Both the position numbers and the translations under genes were made by a program. DNA of 64,000 nt, from the NCBI GenBank assembly GCA_027563935.2, contig CM050448.1, positions 68,023,843 to 68,087,842 on the forward strand. Reading direction: 5' to 3'. This DNA is from Costus lasius (taxonomy: Eukaryota > Streptophyta > Magnoliopsida > Zingiberales > Costaceae). Of this stretch, positions 1 through 8,802 are shown one piece after another; the first letter of the stretch is position 1; each line of letters starts with the position of its first letter. A model generated the notes under the pieces. The model was not told where the DNA came from. It did no database searches and was given only the letters and a program-made list of their open reading frames with translations.

Positions 1-2089
1 TCTTATGATATTCATCTTTATCTTCTTTTTAATCTTAATTTTAAACTCGATTTTGATCTTGTTCATAATCTTGGTCTTCAATCTTGATATTGTTATTGAT
101 ATTGATATTGATCTAATCATGATGAAAATTTTGAACTCGATTACGAGCTTTAATTGTTATTAATCTTATTTTCATTCAAAATTATAACATTGATTTTATT
201 CTTGATAATTATCTTCATCTTCATTTTGATCTCAGTTTTGATTTCAGATTTCAGTTTTAATCTTATAATCTTCATCTTTATCTTGCTCCTAATATTCATC
301 TTAAACTCGATTTTGATCTCTGTGAAAACATTGAGTTTTAATCTTGATATTAATATTTATATTTTTCTTGGTCTTCTAATGATGAGGATGTTGATCTTGA
401 TTATGATCTATATTTGATGTTTATCAGTTTGGAATCTTAATTTAAAATTGATTTTGTTCATGATCATGTCGTTGATCTTGATTTTAATCATGATTTCAAA
501 CTTCATCTTATGATATTAATCTTTATCTTCTTTTTTATTTTAATCTTAAACTCGATTTTGATCTTGTTTGTAATCTTGGTCTCAAATTTTGATATTGTTA
601 TTAATATTGATATTGATTTAATCATGAAGAAAATTTTGAACTCGATTATGAATTTTAATTGTTATTAATCTTATTCTCATTCTTAATTATAACATTGATT
701 TTATTCTTATAAGAATTATTTTCTTCTTCATTTTGATCTCAGTTTTGTTCCCAAGATTTCAGTTTTAATCTTATAATCTTCATCTTTATCTTGCTCCTAA
801 TATTCATCTTAAACTCGATTTTGATCTCTATGGAGATGTTGAGTTTTAATCTTGATATTAATATTTAAATTTATCTTGGTCTTTTAATAATAAGGATGTT
901 GATCTTGATTATGATCCATATTTGATGTTTATCATTTTGAAATCTTAATTTAATGTTGATTTTGTTCAGGATCATGATGTTGATCTTGATTTTAATCATG
1001 ATTTCAAACTCTATCTTATGATATTCAGCTTTATCTTCTTTTTAATCATAATCTTAAACTCGATTTTGATCTTGTTCGTAATCTTGGTTTTCAATCTTGA
1101 TATTGTTATTGATATTGATATTAATCTAATCATGATGAAAATTTTGAACTCGATTATGAGCTTTAATTGTTATTAATCTTATTCTCATTCTTAATTATAA
1201 CATTGATTTTATTCTTGATAATTATCTTCATGTTCATTTTGATCTCAGTTTTGATCTCAGATTTCAGTTTTAATCTTATAATCTTCATCATTATCTTGCT
1301 CCTAATATTCATCTTAAACTCGATTTTGATCTCTATGGAGATATTGAGTTTTAATCTTGATATTAATATTTATATTTATCTTGGTCTTTTTATAATGAGG
1401 ATGTTGATCTTGATTATGATCCATATTTGATGTTTATCATTTTGAAATCTTAATTTAATATTGATTTGGTTCATGATCATGATTTTGATCTTGATTTTAA
1501 TTATGATTTCAAACTCTATCTTATGATATTAATCTTTATCTTCTTTTTAATCTTAATCTTAAACTCGATTTTGATCTTGTTTGTAATCTTGGTCTTAAAT
1601 CTTGATATTGTTATTGATATTGATATTGATCAAATCATGATGAAAATTTTGAACTCGATTATGAGCTTTAATTGTTATTAATCTTATTCTCATTCTTAAT
1701 TATAACATTGATCTTATTCTTGATAATTATCTTCATCTTCATTTTGATCTCAGTTTTGATTTTAGATTTCAGTTTTAATCTTATAATTTTCATCTTTATC
1801 TTGCTCCTAATATTCATCTTAAACTCGATTTTGATCTAAGTGAAAACATTGAGTTTTAATCTTGATATTAATATTTATATTTATCTTGGTCTTCTAATGA
1901 TGAGGATGTTGATCTTGATTATGATCCATATTTGATGTTTATCATTTTGGAATCTTAATTTAAAATTGATTTTGTTCATGATCATGACGTTGATCTTGAT
2001 TTTAATCATGATTTCAAACTTCATCTTATGATATTAATCTTTATCTTCTTTTTTATTTTAATCTTAAACTCGATTTTGATCTTGTTTGT
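1..2089. repeat. Satellite array, block 1 (~505-bp monomers)
   Basis: Four tandem monomers, with unit starts near 154, 659, 1167 and 1670 (spacing 503-508 bp). The array is very A+T-rich (roughly a fifth to a quarter G+C by eye), T-rich on this strand, and full of TTGATCTTGAT-like words. Each monomer has an A half (core at 1311-1332) and a B half (core at 1556-1577) that share a 22-bp core and similar flanks. The last monomer is cut by copia-1 at 2089 and resumes after 11262; joining the pieces gives about 507 bp. No gene is present. Confidence 0.97.
2085..2089. repeat. Target-site duplication of copia-1, left copy (TTTGT)
   Basis: TTTGT directly precedes the left LTR and recurs at 11258-11262 directly after the right LTR. 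One copy is part of the normal satellite word TTGTTTGTAATCTTGG. A 5-bp duplication fits copia integrase. Confidence 0.95.
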
Positions 2090-2560
2090 TGAAGTTACCC
2101 CTTTAGCCTAAGGGGGGTCCCCTTCTTGGGGGAGCAAAAACCCTAAAGTGATGGCGCATAAAATTTTGACTTGCGGAAACTAGGGTTATAGAATCGACTT
2201 GCATGTTAAAAGATCAACTCGATATAAGATTATCAAAGATGATGCAAAACGATCATACCATCGCCATGGAGTAGGTGTTGCCTTGGAAGCTAAAGTCGCA
2301 AGTGCCACTTCTCCAAAGTCCCGCACACAAGAGGATGATGGCAAACTCTTTGTCGCTCCTTGTGCTAGCAAGGCTTCAAAGAATCCTTGATCGAATGAGA
2401 AAGGGATGGAGATCTTTTTTCTTGGCCGAATCCTCCTCAATCCTTCAAGCGTCGCCACACTCACGAGAGTCGAGAGGAATATGGGCGAGAGGAATTATTG
2501 TGTTGGCGAAAATAGGGTATATTCTATTTTGGATGAGCGCTCTCTCCAAGTGGAGATCAT

Positions 2561-2580
2561 GGTTACTAAAAATAGTAACC
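2561..2580. other. LTR hairpin with AAAA loop, covarying with copia-2
   Basis: Perfect 8-bp stem GGTTACTA / TAGTAACC around AAAA. At the matching place in copia-2 (20914-20933) the stem is GCTTTCTA / TAGAAAGC with the same loop. Two stem pairs differ and both are compensated, inside an otherwise diverged part of the LTR. It recurs at 10006-10025 in the other LTR. Confidence 0.75.
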
Positions 2581-2976
2581 ACTCCTCACCCCAACGTTCA
2601 CGCCAAGTGAACTTGTCGCCAACTCCTCTCCCCTTGAACCATGCGCTCATCAAGTGAGCCGGTTCACTTTGGTTCGGTTTAAGAACCAATCAAGCCAATG
2701 ATCTAGTCTAGATCTTAAATAAACCCTAAGGTTCCCGATCTAACCGTCGATCTCCTCGATGCCCCTGATCTGACCGATCTGGCATCTATTCTCTCGATCG
2801 AAGCTTACCGATCTTAAGCCCTAATCAATCAAACATGATCAGACCAGATCTCACTCACAATCAGAGATTAAATCCCTTTAAACTGAACCCAAACAATTCA
2901 GTCCACACGATCTGACTTAAGTAAGCCATATCATCAAATTGTGCGACCCTGAGGGTTTCCTTTAAATGTCGGTAAC

Positions 2977-2992
2977 GATAATTCTCATTATC
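2977..2992. other. LTR hairpin GATAAT/ATTATC
   Basis: 6-bp stem with loop TCTC. In copia-2 (21327-21342) it is GATAAC / GTTATC with loop TCAC, one compensated pair. It recurs in the right LTR near 10422-10437. Confidence 0.6.
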
Positions 2993-3730
2993 ACGATCAG
3001 TGAGGGGTATCTAGCAACACATCACTGTCTCCCGATAGAAAGGAAAGAGTCTTCCAAGACTACACCCAAACCACAGCACAAGTGTGAATCATTTCACAAG
3101 GCATGCATATTTCCTTTGCCACTGGATGTTCTTATTGGACAAGCCTGTCAAGCTCGTAACTCCAATATGATGAGCATGATTAGAACAGATGAACACTGTC
3201 ACCTGGGTATGGCCATACACTTTCTCAATCATCTCATCCAGGGGGCCCCTTTAGAACATCACACTCCTTAAACAAGGAGACGGCAATCCTATGTCTATCA
3301 CTAGTGCTCTAACCTGACTCAAGCTCACCATCCAAGATAGTCTATAATCATTATCTTTCAAATGATATTGAACCATCTCAAAACAATGACAATCATCATT
3401 CAGAAAACACAAGTGATCTCAAGTCAGAGGAAATGTGCCACTTGTCTTAATCAAGGAATATTCACATTGTGACAAACAATTGAACATCCTAGTAGGGTCT
3501 GTCCAGTACATCCAATGTACCCATGAGTCTACAACTTATTCCATGCTCGAAGCATCCTATAAGATTAGAACACATATTAGTCTTAATCATATCAAGGCTG
3601 TCTCATGTTCACCAAGATATATCGACTAAGGACATAATAGCATGTCAGCCGAGCTGAACAGCTTTGAGACATTATTCAGAAGAACATATATTGCAGCAGA
3701 CAATGTAGCTAACTGAATAACAACCATGCC

Positions 3731-3738
3731 TTTATAAA
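3731..3738 (-). promoter_or_regulatory. Candidate TATA box of copia-1 LTR
   Basis: TTTATAAA, about 75-82 nt from the LTR start in element sense, followed by GGCATGG. The same octamer sits at 11176-11183 in the 5' LTR (the copy that would drive transcription) and at 22082-22089 and 29490-29497 in copia-2. An AATAAA lies about 15 nt upstream in element sense. Position and conservation are the only support; the transcription start was not determined. Confidence 0.4.
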
Positions 3739-3812
3739 CATAACAGTTTATTACATGATACAAATACATTCCCATAGGCCTCAAACATTAGCCTTAAGGG
3801 CATACCCCAACA

Positions 3813-3824
3813 ATCTCCCACTTG
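3813..3824 (-). other. Copia-1 polypurine tract
   Basis: In element sense CAAGTGGGAGAT abuts the 3' LTR start (TGTTGGGG). This is the usual plant copia plus-strand primer region; copia-2 has the same at 22163-22174. Confidence 0.85.
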
Positions 3825-3832
3825 CACTTAAT

Positions 3833-6800
3833 CTAATGGTTGAGAAATCTCAAACCCATATTATTACAGTGCTTCTCATGCTTCTGCTGCGCCAGAGGCT
3901 TGGTAAGTGGGTCTGCCAGATTGTCATCTGTATGAACCTTGCAGATTTTGATCTCGCCACGATCTATGATCTCCCTGATCAAGTGAAACCGTCTCAGTAT
4001 GTGCTTGGACTTCTGGTGCGACCGTGGTTCCTTTGCTTGTGCGATTGCTCCAGTGTTATCACAGAAGATAACCAAAGGATCGACACTCGAAGGAACAACA
4101 CCAAGTTCTCTCACGAACTTACGAATCCAGACTGCCTCCTTGGATGCTTCCGAGGCTGCAACATACTCGGCTTCTGTTGTGGAATCAGCAACAGTTGACT
4201 GTTTGAAACTCTTCCACACCACTGCACCTCCATTCAAGCTAAAAACATAGCCTGATTGCGATCGGAAATCATCCTGGTCCGACTGGAACGAAGCGTCAGT
4301 ATATCCTTCAATACTGAGTTCTTCCTGACCACCATATATCAAGAACATATCTTTGGTCCTCCGCAGATATTTTAAAATGTTCTTGACTGCAATCCAGTGC
4401 GCCATACCTGGATTACTTTGGAAACGACTGGTTACGCTTAACCCGTAAGCGACGTCTGGGCGAGTACACAACATCGCATACATAATGGAACCAATAGCCG
4501 AAGCATAAGGCGTATTGTCCATTTCATCTTTCTCAGTCTGTGTTTGTGGACACTGACTCTTCGAAAGACTCAGACCATGTCTGACTGGAAGATATCCACG
4601 TTTAGAATTCTCTAAATGAAATCTCTCCAGGACCTTATCGATGTAAGTACTCTGGCACAGCCCGAGAAGCCTCTTAGATCTATCCCTGTAGATCTTCACA
4701 CCTAACACATAGGCTGCTTCTCCTAAATCTTTCATCTGGAAACACTTCCTCAGCCATGCTTTAACAGCATGCATTTCAGGAATGTCATTTCCAATGATCA
4801 AGATGTCATCGACGTAGAGGACTAGGAAAGTAATCACGCTCCCACTAAACCTCTTATATACACACGGGTCATCCTCGTTCTTGATGAAACCAAATTCAGT
4901 AACTGATTCATCAAAACGAATATTCCAGCTTCTAGATGCTTGCTTAAGTCCATAAATGGACTTCTTTAACTTGCATATCTTATGACGATCTGCTGGATTA
5001 GTGAAACCCTCAGGTTGTGTCATATACACATCCTCATCCAGATTTCCATTAAGGAAAGCTGTTTTCACATCCATCTTCCAAATCTCATAATCATAATATG
5101 CAGCTATCGCGAAAAGAATCCGAATAGACTTAAACATGGCTACAGGTGAGAAAGTTTCATCATAATCTATCCCGTAGATTTGTTTGAAACCTTTCGCAAC
5201 TAGCCTGCCTTTATAGGTAACCACGTTACCATCCATGTCAATCTTCTTCTTGAAGATCCATTTACAGCCTATAGGGACAACTCCCGAAGGCGGATCAACC
5301 AAATCCCAAACTTGGTTATCTGACATGAAGTCCATCTCGGCGCGCATAGCTTCAAGCCATCTCGCTGACTCCGGTCCACTGACCGCATCCGCATAAGTGA
5401 GGGGTTCATCATTTTCAATGATGTAGACTCCGTCATAGCGCTCAGGCTGTCGACGGATCCTTCCCGATCTTCGCGGTTCCCGTGATATCTGAGCCTCAGG
5501 TTGTTCAATAACCTGTTCTACCGGCTCAGGCTCATCCAACTGTGCTTGATCACTTTGTCCTTCCTCTGGATTCTCATCCAGTTTTATTTCTCTCCCACTG
5601 GCCTCTTGCAGAAGAAACTCCTTCTCAAGAAATATGGCCGTCCGAGCAACAAAAACCTTGTTCTCTTTGGGATCGTAGAAATAATAACCCTTAGTTTCCT
5701 TAGGGTAACCGACAAAGATACATTTGTCAGATCTGCTCTCTAGTTTCCCAGAGGCGAGCTTTTTGACATAAGCCTCGCAGCCCCAGATCCTGATAAATGT
5801 CAAGCTCGGCTGTTTCCCATACCATAACTCATATGGCGTCTTTGAAACTGCCTTGGATGGCACTCGGTTTAGTACCTTTGCAGCTGTTTCCAGCGCAAAA
5901 CCCCAAAAGGAGTATGGAAGAGTAGCCTGACTCATCATAGAACGAACCATATCAAGTAACGTTCTATTTCTCCTCTCGGACACACCATTCCATTGCGGTG
6001 TTCCTGGCGGAGTGAGCTGTGAGATAATCCCACACTCCTTCAGATAGTCAGTAAACGTATGACTTAGGTATTCACCACCTCGATCTGAGCGAAGTGCCTT
6101 GATATTTCGGCCTAGCTGATTCTGTACTTCTTTCTTGAACTCTTTGAACTTGTCAAAAGATTCACTCTTATGTCTCATCAGATAGACATACCCATACCTA
6201 CTGAAATCATCAGTAAAGGTAATGAAGTACTGATAGCCACCTCTGGCATGTTTACCAAATGGCCCACACACATCACTGTGTATAAGGTCAAGTAAACCTG
6301 AAGCCCTTTGACCTTTGTGAGGAAAAGGTGACTTCGTCATTTTACCCATCAAACAAGCTTTGCATGTATCAATCTCCTTATAGGAGAATGATCCCAGCAG
6401 TCCATGATCATGCAACCGCTTAATGCGTTTCTCGTTAATATGGCCTAAACGACTATGCCATAGCAAGGTGCTGTCATCAGCATACTTGGCTTTCTTAATA
6501 TCAATTTGCTGTATCGAACATTCCATGTCCAACATGTATAACCCATTGTTAATTGAACCAGTTGCATAAATAATATTATCAAAAGACAAAATACACTTTG
6601 AAATATTGCATTCAAAGGAAAATCCCTTCCTGACAAGAGCAGGAATGGAGATAATATTTTTAGTTATACTGGGAACAAAGTAACAATTGTCTAGTTCCAA
6701 TACAAGTCCAGATGGTAAAGAAATGAAATAGTCTCCTACAGCAACAGCAGCAACCCGTGCCCCGTTTCCAACTCGTAGGTCCACCTCATGCTGTCCCACC

Positions 6801-7714
6801 TGTCTTCTTCTCTTGAGTTCCTGTACATTTGAACAAATGTGAACTCCACATGCAGTGTCCAACACCCATGATATAGAAGAAGAAAACATGTCCTCAGTCA
6901 CGAATATACCTGAGCCAGAAGCGAAGCTTCCCCTCTTATCTCCTTGGAGCGCTTTACAGTCCTTTTTCCAGTGACCCAGCTGGCCACAGTGGAAACACCT
7001 GTATTCCTTGGACCGCTTCACCTTCTGCTTCAGAGCCTTGCTGTAATTCTTGACCGGGGCCTTGCCCTTCTTCCCCTTCTTCTTGTTCCTTGAAGGAACC
7101 ATCAAGACAGAGGTCGAAGGCTTACCCTTCAGAGTCTCCTCAGTGGTCAAGAGCATATTCAGCAGCTCTGCCGGAGTACAATCGATTTTGTTCATATTAA
7201 AATTAATAATGAACGCGTCGAATGATGGCGGGAGAGACTGCAGAATAATGTCCACAGCAAGCTCCTGGTTGATGGTGTGCCCCAGTTTCTCCAGAGCCTC
7301 CTTGTGCCCAATCATCTTGAGCACGTGAGCTCCCACTGGGCTCCCTTCAGCCAGTTTGCTCTGAAAGAAGAGCTTAGTCAAATTATAGCGTTCAGTCCTC
7401 GCCTGTGCAGCATACAGCATCTTGAGGTTTGCTATAATCTGTATAGCTGACATATCCTCATGCTGACGCTGCAGCGGTGGCGTCATAGACGCTAGCATCA
7501 GGCAAGCGACATCAATGCTATCATTGACGTGCTTTTCATAGGCTTCCCGAACCGCCCTTGCGGCGTTCGGAGCGGGCTGCGGCGGTATCGCCGTCTCGAG
7601 GACATACAGTTTCCTCTCTGCCTTAAGAACGATCTTAAGGTGTCCAAACCAGTCAGAGAAGTTCGGCCCAGCAAACTTCTCCCTTTCCAGTAGGGATCGC
7701 ACATTGAAGTTCAT
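3833..7714 (-). CDS. Copia-1 gag-pol polyprotein (1293 aa, intact)
   Basis: Single frame encoding the capsid and enzymes for reverse transcription and integration in cytoplasmic particles. Order seen: Gag/UBN2-like region ~30-195; basic stretch ~210-235; zinc knuckle C240-C243-H248-C253; aspartic protease with D286-T-A in WVLDTACG; integrase HHCC zinc finger H420, H425, C451, C454; integrase catalytic D481, D544, E580 (35 residues between the last two, as in the family); reverse transcriptase ~803-1045 with YVDD at 967-970; RNase H with D1140, E1183 and D1219; C-terminal tail to 1293. This gag-pro-int-RT-RH order defines copia. The start is the ATG at 7714, just downstream (element sense) of the long leader and right where similarity to copia-2 becomes protein-like. 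There is no stop or frameshift. It is about 95% alike to the copia-2 product by eye. Confidence 0.97.
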   Translation of the reverse strand: MNFNVRSLLEREKFAGPNFSDWFGHLKIVLKAERKLYVLETAIPPQPAPNAARAVREAYEKHVNDSIDVACLMLASMTPPLQRQHEDMSAIQIIANLKMLYAAQARTERYNLTKLFFQSKLAEGSPVGAHVLKMIGHKEALEKLGHTINQELAVDIILQSLPPSFDAFIINFNMNKIDCTPAELLNMLLTTEETLKGKPSTSVLMVPSRNKKKGKKGKAPVKNYSKALKQKVKRSKEYRCFHCGQLGHWKKDCKALQGDKRGSFASGSGIFVTEDMFSSSISWVLDTACGVHICSNVQELKRRRQVGQHEVDLRVGNGARVAAVAVGDYFISLPSGLVLELDNCYFVPSITKNIISIPALVRKGFSFECNISKCILSFDNIIYATGSINNGLYMLDMECSIQQIDIKKAKYADDSTLLWHSRLGHINEKRIKRLHDHGLLGSFSYKEIDTCKACLMGKMTKSPFPHKGQRASGLLDLIHSDVCGPFGKHARGGYQYFITFTDDFSRYGYVYLMRHKSESFDKFKEFKKEVQNQLGRNIKALRSDRGGEYLSHTFTDYLKECGIISQLTPPGTPQWNGVSERRNRTLLDMVRSMMSQATLPYSFWGFALETAAKVLNRVPSKAVSKTPYELWYGKQPSLTFIRIWGCEAYVKKLASGKLESRSDKCIFVGYPKETKGYYFYDPKENKVFVARTAIFLEKEFLLQEASGREIKLDENPEEGQSDQAQLDEPEPVEQVIEQPEAQISREPRRSGRIRRQPERYDGVYIIENDEPLTYADAVSGPESARWLEAMRAEMDFMSDNQVWDLVDPPSGVVPIGCKWIFKKKIDMDGNVVTYKGRLVAKGFKQIYGIDYDETFSPVAMFKSIRILFAIAAYYDYEIWKMDVKTAFLNGNLDEDVYMTQPEGFTNPADRHKICKLKKSIYGLKQASRSWNIRFDESVTEFGFIKNEDDPCVYKRFSGSVITFLVLYVDDILIIGNDIPEMHAVKAWLRKCFQMKDLGEAAYVLGVKIYRDRSKRLLGLCQSTYIDKVLERFHLENSKRGYLPVRHGLSLSKSQCPQTQTEKDEMDNTPYASAIGSIMYAMLCTRPDVAYGLSVTSRFQSNPGMAHWIAVKNILKYLRRTKDMFLIYGGQEELSIEGYTDASFQSDQDDFRSQSGYVFSLNGGAVVWKSFKQSTVADSTTEAEYVAASEASKEAVWIRKFVRELGVVPSSVDPLVIFCDNTGAIAQAKEPRSHQKSKHILRRFHLIREIIDRGEIKICKVHTDDNLADPLTKPLAQQKHEKHCNNMGLRFLNH

Positions 7715-8017
7715 GGTGTTCGTTGCTGCAGGTATCTACAACAATGCAAGAACAGCAAGGTCAGTATCAATGTATAAGAATCAATCAGGACTTAAGAAAG
7801 ATTCTTTTTCTCACTATTTTATCAGGCGTGAAAAATCCAGCAAAACAGCCCGAAAGAGTAATACTCTTTTAGTGAGATGGGATCCGGATTTCATACTTGG
7901 TCTCCGCGTCCCGCTCAGGCGAGATAAGATGCACAGAGAGTACAAGCACTAATCTCCGGTAGGCATTCCCTGCCGATCGCCAACCCGTGCGATTCCCCTT
8001 CATCTGGGCAATCCAGC

Positions 8018-8051
8018 AGACTGTGCCAACTGAGTTGGTACAACACAGTCT
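8018..8051. other. Leader nested hairpin 1 (TGA loop)
   Basis: Outer stem AGACTGTG / CACAGTCT (8 bp), inner stem CCAAC / GTTGG (5 bp), loop TGA, with an unpaired TACAA on one side. A second copy of the design lies at 8231-8256. In copia-2 (26370-26403) one outer pair changes in a way that leaves a U-G wobble in the sense RNA. Confidence 0.75.
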
Positions 8052-8079
8052 CTGATCCCACAGATGGCTGCCTCCATGT

Positions 8080-8105
8080 GCTACCATATGCGCCACATAT
8101 GTAGC
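8080..8105. other. Leader hairpin, CATATG stem
   Basis: GCTA-C-CATATG pairs with CATATG-TAGC around loop CGCCA: ten pairs with one bulged C. It is identical in copia-2. Confidence 0.65.
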
Positions 8106-8230
8106 CTACACGGTCAAGCTGACCCGACCTACTCCCTGGACCACCATGTGCTATGCTGAGCAACGAGAAGGGATAAATCCCTACTCTGTAACACACAGGT
8201 GTAATCCCACACCCTCTGAAGATAGATGGA

Positions 8231-8256
8231 CGTGCCCACTGAGTGGGTACAACACG
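8231..8256. other. Leader nested hairpin 2 (TGA loop)
   Basis: Outer CGTG / CACG, inner CCCAC / GTGGG, loop TGA, and the same unpaired TACAA as hairpin 1. Relative to hairpin 1, one inner pair (A-T to C-G) and one outer pair (T-A to C-G) changed on both sides. It is kept in copia-2 at 26583-26608. Confidence 0.75.
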
Positions 8257-8339
8257 GCTCCAACGATAATCAGAACAGTGAGGTTTCGCGTCAGAAGGCT
8301 TACGAGCTTGATATTATAGCGTTGGATTTTAACGGTCTT

Positions 8340-8387
8340 TTATCTTCTTCACTATCATACAATTCCTATGGTGATAGCAGAAGATAA
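8340..8387. other. Leader long hairpin TTATCTTCT/AGAAGATAA
   Basis: TTATCTTCT (8340-8348) pairs with AGAAGATAA (8379-8387), and CTATCA (8352-8357) with TGATAG (8372-8377): 15 pairs with a small internal loop and a 14-nt terminal loop. The stem is unchanged in copia-2 (near 26690-26740); only loop bases vary. Confidence 0.75.
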
Positions 8388-8590
8388 ACTTAAACATGCA
8401 ATTCTAATATTATACAATAAAAGAAAGCATGTATCATATGTGGTAAAAGCCCATAGCCCTAGAAGACCTTAACCTAACTTAAGTCTTCATTTGCTCTTCA
8501 TGGGTCTTTTGCTGCTCATCTGGCCCAAACCTGGGCCCAAGCGCCATCTGCAGCACAGGTGCGCCCACCAGGAAAATGCGCCAGGTCCTA

Positions 8591-8647
8591 GGGTCGAACC
8601 CTAGACCTCCCACCTGGTCCAGCCACTTGCTGCATGCGCCTCTGCCA
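8591..8647 (-). promoter_or_regulatory. Pol III-like A box and B box in copia-1 leader
   Basis: On the element sense strand TGGCAGAGGCG (8637-8647) fits the A-box pattern TRGYNNARNNG, and GGTTCGACCC (8591-8600) fits the B-box pattern GWTCRANNC, about 36 nt apart. The B box sits in a hairpin CTAGGG / CCCTAG with loop TTCGA. Both boxes are kept in copia-2 (26993-27003 and 26948-26957), where the hairpin is CCAGGG / CTCTGG with one pair compensated. No full tRNA cloverleaf can be drawn, so this is a tRNA- or SINE-derived remnant at most. Activity is unknown. Confidence 0.45.
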
Positions 8648-8701
8648 AGTGTGCACTGTGCTCTTGTCAAATTAAATTACAAATTTAACTATCTAGACAA
8701 G

Positions 8702-8719
8702 AGTGACACGCAGGTCACT
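8702..8719. other. Leader hairpin with ACGCAG loop, copy 1
   Basis: AGTGAC / GTCACT around ACGCAG. Copia-2 (27058-27075) has ATTGAC / GTCAAT around the same loop, a compensated change. Related copies are at 8742-8759 and 8787-8798. Confidence 0.65.
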
Positions 8720-8741
8720 TACATTTTATAAATTAAAACAA

Positions 8742-8759
8742 TGTGATGCACAGATCACA
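8742..8759. other. Leader hairpin with GCACAG loop, copy 2
   Basis: TGTGAT / ATCACA around GCACAG; in copia-2 (27099-27116) the loop is ACGCAG with the same stem. Compared with copy 1 the inner pair is T-A instead of C-G. A third, shorter version (GGC / GCC around ACGCAG) lies at 8787-8798. Confidence 0.65.
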
Positions 8760-8784
8760 ATAATTAATTTACAATTTTTAAATC

Positions 8785-8802
8785 CAGGCACGCAGGCCCC
8801 AG
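8785..8802 (-). other. 18-nt motif shared with gypsy LTR
   Basis: Element-sense CTGGGGCCTGCGTGCCTG. The identical 18 nt occur in copia-2 (27142-27159) and in both gypsy LTRs (33040-33057, 40511-40528), always in element sense, although the elements belong to different superfamilies. Confidence 0.7.

Larger units (their letters stand above)
2090..3812 (-). repeat. Copia-1 3' LTR (element orientation)
   Basis: 1723 bp, matching 9535-11257. In element sense it runs from 3812 down to 2090. The first ~1.1 kb is close to the copia-2 LTR; the last ~600 bp (about 2090-2700 here) is much more diverged. It contains the covarying hairpins at 2561-2580 and 2977-2992. Near its 3' end a CCCCTT/AAGGGG stem-loop (2095-2112) lies next to the LTR terminus; copia-2 keeps a similar CCCCT/AGGGG stem. 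Small open frames here are repeated identically in the other LTR and are not genes. Confidence 0.96.

Noticed and set aside
1..2089. Centromere protein B-like box in the satellite
   Set aside because: No TTCG...CGGG-type motif; the array is very poor in CG.
2186..2689. Small open frames in the copia LTRs (also 9631-10134, 20578-20944, 27887-28352 and around 2966-3629)
   Set aside because: They are non-coding LTR sequence; they repeat only because LTRs repeat, and are not preserved between the two copia subfamilies.
8591..8647. A functional tRNA gene in the copia leader
   Set aside because: The A and B boxes are present, but no acceptor stem or anticodon arm could be formed.
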